NCBI RefSeq assembly: GCF_937952055.1
Contig: NZ_CALFYO010000021.1
Coordinates: forward strand, 496,001 to 560,000
Reading direction: 5' to 3'
From: an uncultured Piscinibacter sp.
Lineage (GTDB): Bacteria; Pseudomonadota; Gammaproteobacteria; Burkholderiales; Burkholderiaceae_C
DNA length: 64,000 nt
The position numbers and the translations under genes are program-made. Of this stretch, positions 59,527 through 64,000 are shown one piece after another (positions within the stretch are counted from its first letter, which is position 1; every line of letters begins with the position of its first letter). Under the pieces are notes generated by a model that worked only from the letters and a program-made list of their open reading frames with translations, was not told the origin of the DNA and did not search any database.

Positions 59527-59596
59527 AGCTCGCCGTATCCACATCTCGCCGGATCGGCGTACCTTCCCGCTGAAGCAACGATCTCGCATCCACGAC

Positions 59597-61101
<1,505 letters not shown>

Positions 61102-61105
<4 letters not shown>

Positions 61106-63432
61106 ACAAGCCGATCGCCCCGACGCACCTCGCCCCTGCCGCTGCCCAGGTCGGCGTGAGCCGGCCGCACGAGTCGGCGCACCTTCACGTGGCCGGCGAG
61201 GCCGCCTACATCGACGACCTGCCGGAACTCGCCGGCACCCTGCACGCCGCGCTGGGCCTCTCGCCGGTGGCGCATGGCCGGCTCAAGGGCATGGACCTCG
61301 ACAGGCTGCGCGCCCTGCCCGGCGTGGTGGCGGTGCTGAGCGCCGCCGACATTCCGGGCAGCAACGACTGCGGCTCGATCATCCACGACGAGCCGATCCT
61401 GGCCGACGGCGAACTGCGCTACCTCGGCCAGCCGGTGTTCGCGGTGATCGCGACGACGCGCGATGCGGCGCGACGCGCGGCGGCGCGCGCGAAGGACGTG
61501 CTGCAGATCGAGCCGCTGCCGCCGGTGCTGTCGCACCGGGAAGCGCATGCGCAGGGCCAGTACGTGCTGCCGCCGATGCACCTGGCGCGCGGCGAGGCCC
61601 GTGCCGCCATCGCGCGCGCGCCGCGCACGCTGAAGGGCAGCTTCGACGTCGGCGGCCAGGAGCAGTTCTATCTCGAAGGCCAGATCAGCTACGCCATTCC
61701 GCGCGAGCACGACGGCATGCTGGTGCACTGCTCGACGCAGCACCCGAGCGAGATGCAGCACCTCGTCGCCCATGCGCTGAGGCTGCGTGCGCACCACGTG
61801 CAGGTCGAGTGCCGCCGCATGGGCGGCGGCTTCGGCGGCAAGGAGTCGCAGTCGGCGCTGTTCGCGTGCGTCGCCGCGGTGGCGGCGAGAAGGCTGAACC
61901 GCCCTGTCAAGCTGCGCCTGGACCGCGACGACGACTTCCTCATCACCGGCCGGCGCCACTGCTTCTGGTACGAGTACGAGGTCGGCTACGACGACGAGGG
62001 CCGCGTGCTCGGGGCCGAGGTGACGATGGTCTCCCGCGCCGGCCATTCGGCGGACCTGTCGGGCCCGGTGATGACGCGCGCGCTGTGCCACTTCGACAAC
62101 GCCTACTGGTTGGGCGACGTGGCGATGCACGGCTTCGCCGCCAGGACGAACACGCAGAGCAACACCGCCTTCCGCGGCTTCGGCGGTCCGCAGGGCGCGA
62201 TCGCGATCGAGAACATCCTCGACTCGATCGCCCGCGCACTGGGCAAGGACCCGCTGGACGTGCGCCGGCTCAACTTCTACGGCCAGGGGCAATCGACGCC
62301 CTACGGACAAGCGGTGCAGGACAACGTCATCCACGAGCTCGTCGCGGAGCTGGAGCGGACGAGCGACTACCGAGCGCGCCGCCAGGCCATCGCCGCGTTC
62401 AACGCGGACAGCCCGCTGCTCAAGCGCGGCCTCGCGCTGACGCCGGTGAAGTTCGGCATCTCGTTCAACGTCAAGCACTTCAACCAGGCGGGCGCGCTGG
62501 TGCACGTCTACAACGACGGCTCCATCCTGGTGAACCACGGTGGCACCGAGATGGGCCAGGGCCTGAACACCAAGGTGGCGCAGGTGGTGGCACAGGAACT
62601 GGGCGTGGCCTTCGAGAGCGTGCGTGTCACCGCCACCGACACGCAGAAGGTGGCCAACACCTCGGCCACCGCCGCCTCCACCGGCAGCGACCTCAACGGC
62701 AAGGCGGCACAGGACGCGGCGCGGCAGGTCCGCGAGCGGCTCGCCGCCTGCGCCGCGGCCCACCACGGCGGCGAGCCGGGCGCGGTGCGCTTCGCCGACG
62801 GCAAGGTGCAGGTCAACGGCCGCACCCTTCCCTTCTCGGCACTGGTGGCGCAGGCCTACCAGGACCGCGTTCAGCTCTGGTCCGACGGCTTCTACGCCAC
62901 GCCCGGGCTGAGCTGGGACCGCGAGACGCTCCAGGGCCGGCCCTTCTACTACTTCGCCTACGGCGCCGCGGTCAGCGAGGTGGTCGTCGACACCCTGACC
63001 GGCGAGTGGAAGCTGCTGCGCGCCGACGTGCTGCACGACGTCGGCCGCTCGCTCAACCCGGCGATCGACATCGGCCAGGTCGAGGGCGCCTTCATCCAGG
63101 GCATGGGCTGGCTGACGATGGAGGAACTGGTCTGGCACGCGCAGACGGGCAAGCTGCTGACGCACGCGCCGAGCACCTACAAGATCCCGACTGCCAACGA
63201 CTGTCCGGCAGACTTCCGCGTGCGCCTGTTCGAGAACGCCAACGCCGAGGACAGCATCCACCGCAGCAAGGCGGTGGGCGAACCGCCGCTGCTGCTGCCG
63301 TTCTCGGTCTTCTATGCCATCCGCGACGCCGTCTCCGCGGTGGGCGGGCACCGCGTCGACCCGCCGCTGTCGGCACCGGCGACCGGCGAATCCATCCTGC
63401 GCGCGATCACCGCCGTGCGGCAGGCCGACTGA
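61102..63432 (+). CDS. xdhB: Xanthine dehydrogenase molybdopterin-binding subunit
   Basis: 776 residues. The N-terminal Ald_Xan_dh domain starts PHESAHLHVAGEAAYIDDLP, and Mo-cofactor strips follow: GGQEQFYLEGQISYA, RRMGGGFGGKESQSALFACV, NTAFRGFGGPQGAIAIENIL, NHGGTEMGQGLNTKVAQVVA and the catalytic Glu in SKAVGEPPLLLPFSVFYAIR near residue 727. It oxidises hypoxanthine and xanthine to urate. It couples by ATGA to xdhA, and xdhC follows after 1 bp. Confidence 0.97.
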
Positions 63433-63433
63433 G

Positions 63434-64000
63434 ATGGCGGACCTGCGCGACACCGCAGCGGCCTGGCTGTCCGCCGCCACCCCGGCCATCGTCGTCGAGG
63501 TCACCGAAGCACTCGGCTCGGCGCCGCGCGAGGCCGGCACGCGCATGCTGGTCGGCGCGAGCCGCTGCGAGGGCACGATCGGCGGCGGCCACCTGGAGCT
63601 GAAGGCGATCGAGCAGGCCCGCCGCATGCTGGCCGGCGGCGGCGGCGACGCCGCGCCGCAAGGCGCGCGCTACCCGCTCGGCCCGGCACTCGGCCAGTGC
63701 TGCGGCGGAGCGGTGACGCTCTCCTTCGCGCGGCTCGATGCGCAGGGGCTCGCCACCTGGCCGCCGGCCGCCCCGCGCTTCCACCTGCAGCTCTACGGCG
63801 CCGGGCATGTCGGTCGTGCGATCGTGCGTGCGCTCGCGCCGCTGCACGTGCGTGTCGACTGGATCGACGAGCGTGACGAGGAGTTCCCGCCCGACGCGGT
63901 GCTGCCGGCGCACACGCGCAAGGTCTGCGTCGACGCGATCGAGTCCGAGGTGACGCAGGCGCCGCGTGGCGCCTTCTACCTGGTGCTGACGCACCGCCAT
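63434..64000 (+). CDS. xdhC: Xanthine dehydrogenase accessory protein XdhC (truncated by window edge)
   Basis: 189 codons are present with no stop, so the C-terminus lies to the right. The start MADLRDTAAAWLSAATPAIV leads into the XdhC core: VTEALGSAPREAGTRMLVG, EGTIGGGHLELKAIEQARRM and LGPALGQCCGGAVTLSF with the paired Cys that binds molybdenum cofactor. A Rossmann strip LQLYGAGHVGRAIVRALAPL begins near residue 117. It matures and inserts the sulfurated Mo cofactor into XdhB. It is third in the xdhABC operon. Confidence 0.95.
   Translation, partial: MADLRDTAAAWLSAATPAIVVEVTEALGSAPREAGTRMLVGASRCEGTIGGGHLELKAIEQARRMLAGGGGDAAPQGARYPLGPALGQCCGGAVTLSFARLDAQGLATWPPAAPRFHLQLYGAGHVGRAIVRALAPLHVRVDWIDERDEEFPPDAVLPAHTRKVCVDAIESEVTQAPRGAFYLVLTHRH

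Overview
The window is about 70% GC, almost fully coding, and reads as chromosome of a Burkholderiales betaproteobacterium, probably of the Rubrivivax/Leptothrix/Comamonadaceae type. The signs are betaproteobacterial family markers (DUF3305/DUF3306 formate dehydrogenase accessories, DUF3460 beside scpA, DUF1841, apbC near metG), the strong G/C third-position bias, and GC-rich hairpin repeats of the kind scattered through Comamonadaceae genomes. I see no tRNA, rRNA, CRISPR array, insertion sequence or prophage. No gene-free stretch exceeds 300 bases.

Layout. 1-3219 (minus): end of a formate dehydrogenase accessory cluster (iron-sulfur protein, DUF3306, DUF3305) and the P-loop Fe-S carrier ApbC. 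3463-6327: a TRAP transporter (SBP, small and large membrane subunits) lying between apbC and metG. 6415-10722: metG, a CYTH-CHAD protein and an unrecognised conserved protein. 10729-17295: a LysR regulator divergent from a spermidine/putrescine-type ABC transporter and an aminobutyraldehyde dehydrogenase, in the order of E. coli ydcSTUVW. 17356-18783: DUF3460, scpA, DUF805. 18818-21366: hybrid histidine kinase and LuxR-type response regulator. 21485-25152: MaoC-like hydratase, ParA-like ATPase, KefF/KefC-like potassium efflux pair.

25229-31423 is a compact zinc-homeostasis locus: a Zur-like regulator behind a perfect 20-bp palindrome, a 61-residue His-rich membrane peptide, ZnuC/ZnuB/ZnuA-like uptake genes, then a DUF2796 - ABC ATPase - FtsX-like permease - DUF3299 module. 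All are on one strand with overlapping or closely spaced ends. A TSUP permease, DUF1841, a GGDEF-EAL protein and a REC-NarX-type kinase/NarL-type regulator pair follow (31431-36639).

36780-41118 is a chemosensory cluster (CheZ-motif protein, CheA, chemoreceptor, CheW, short stub) that looks damaged. CheA has no Hpt domain in frame, the receptor lacks about 27 residues at its signalling hairpin tip, a 39-residue membrane stub resembles a cut-off receptor, and codon usage changes inside the receptor gene. This is either a decaying pathway or a repeat-driven assembly collapse.

41176-46298 holds an 851-aa FtsX-type permease, a LigB/DODA dioxygenase and a solo peptide-type binding protein. From 46327 to the right edge lies a purine/nucleoside salvage and catabolism island: two BMP-family nucleoside-binding proteins, adenosine deaminase, a Rieske oxygenase, the ABC permeases and double ATPase of a nucleoside importer, a Tsx-like outer-membrane channel, an AzgA-type purine permease, guanine deaminase, a LysR regulator and divergent xdhA-xdhB-xdhC. 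Together these would import nucleosides and bases, deaminate adenosine and guanine, and oxidise hypoxanthine/xanthine to urate.
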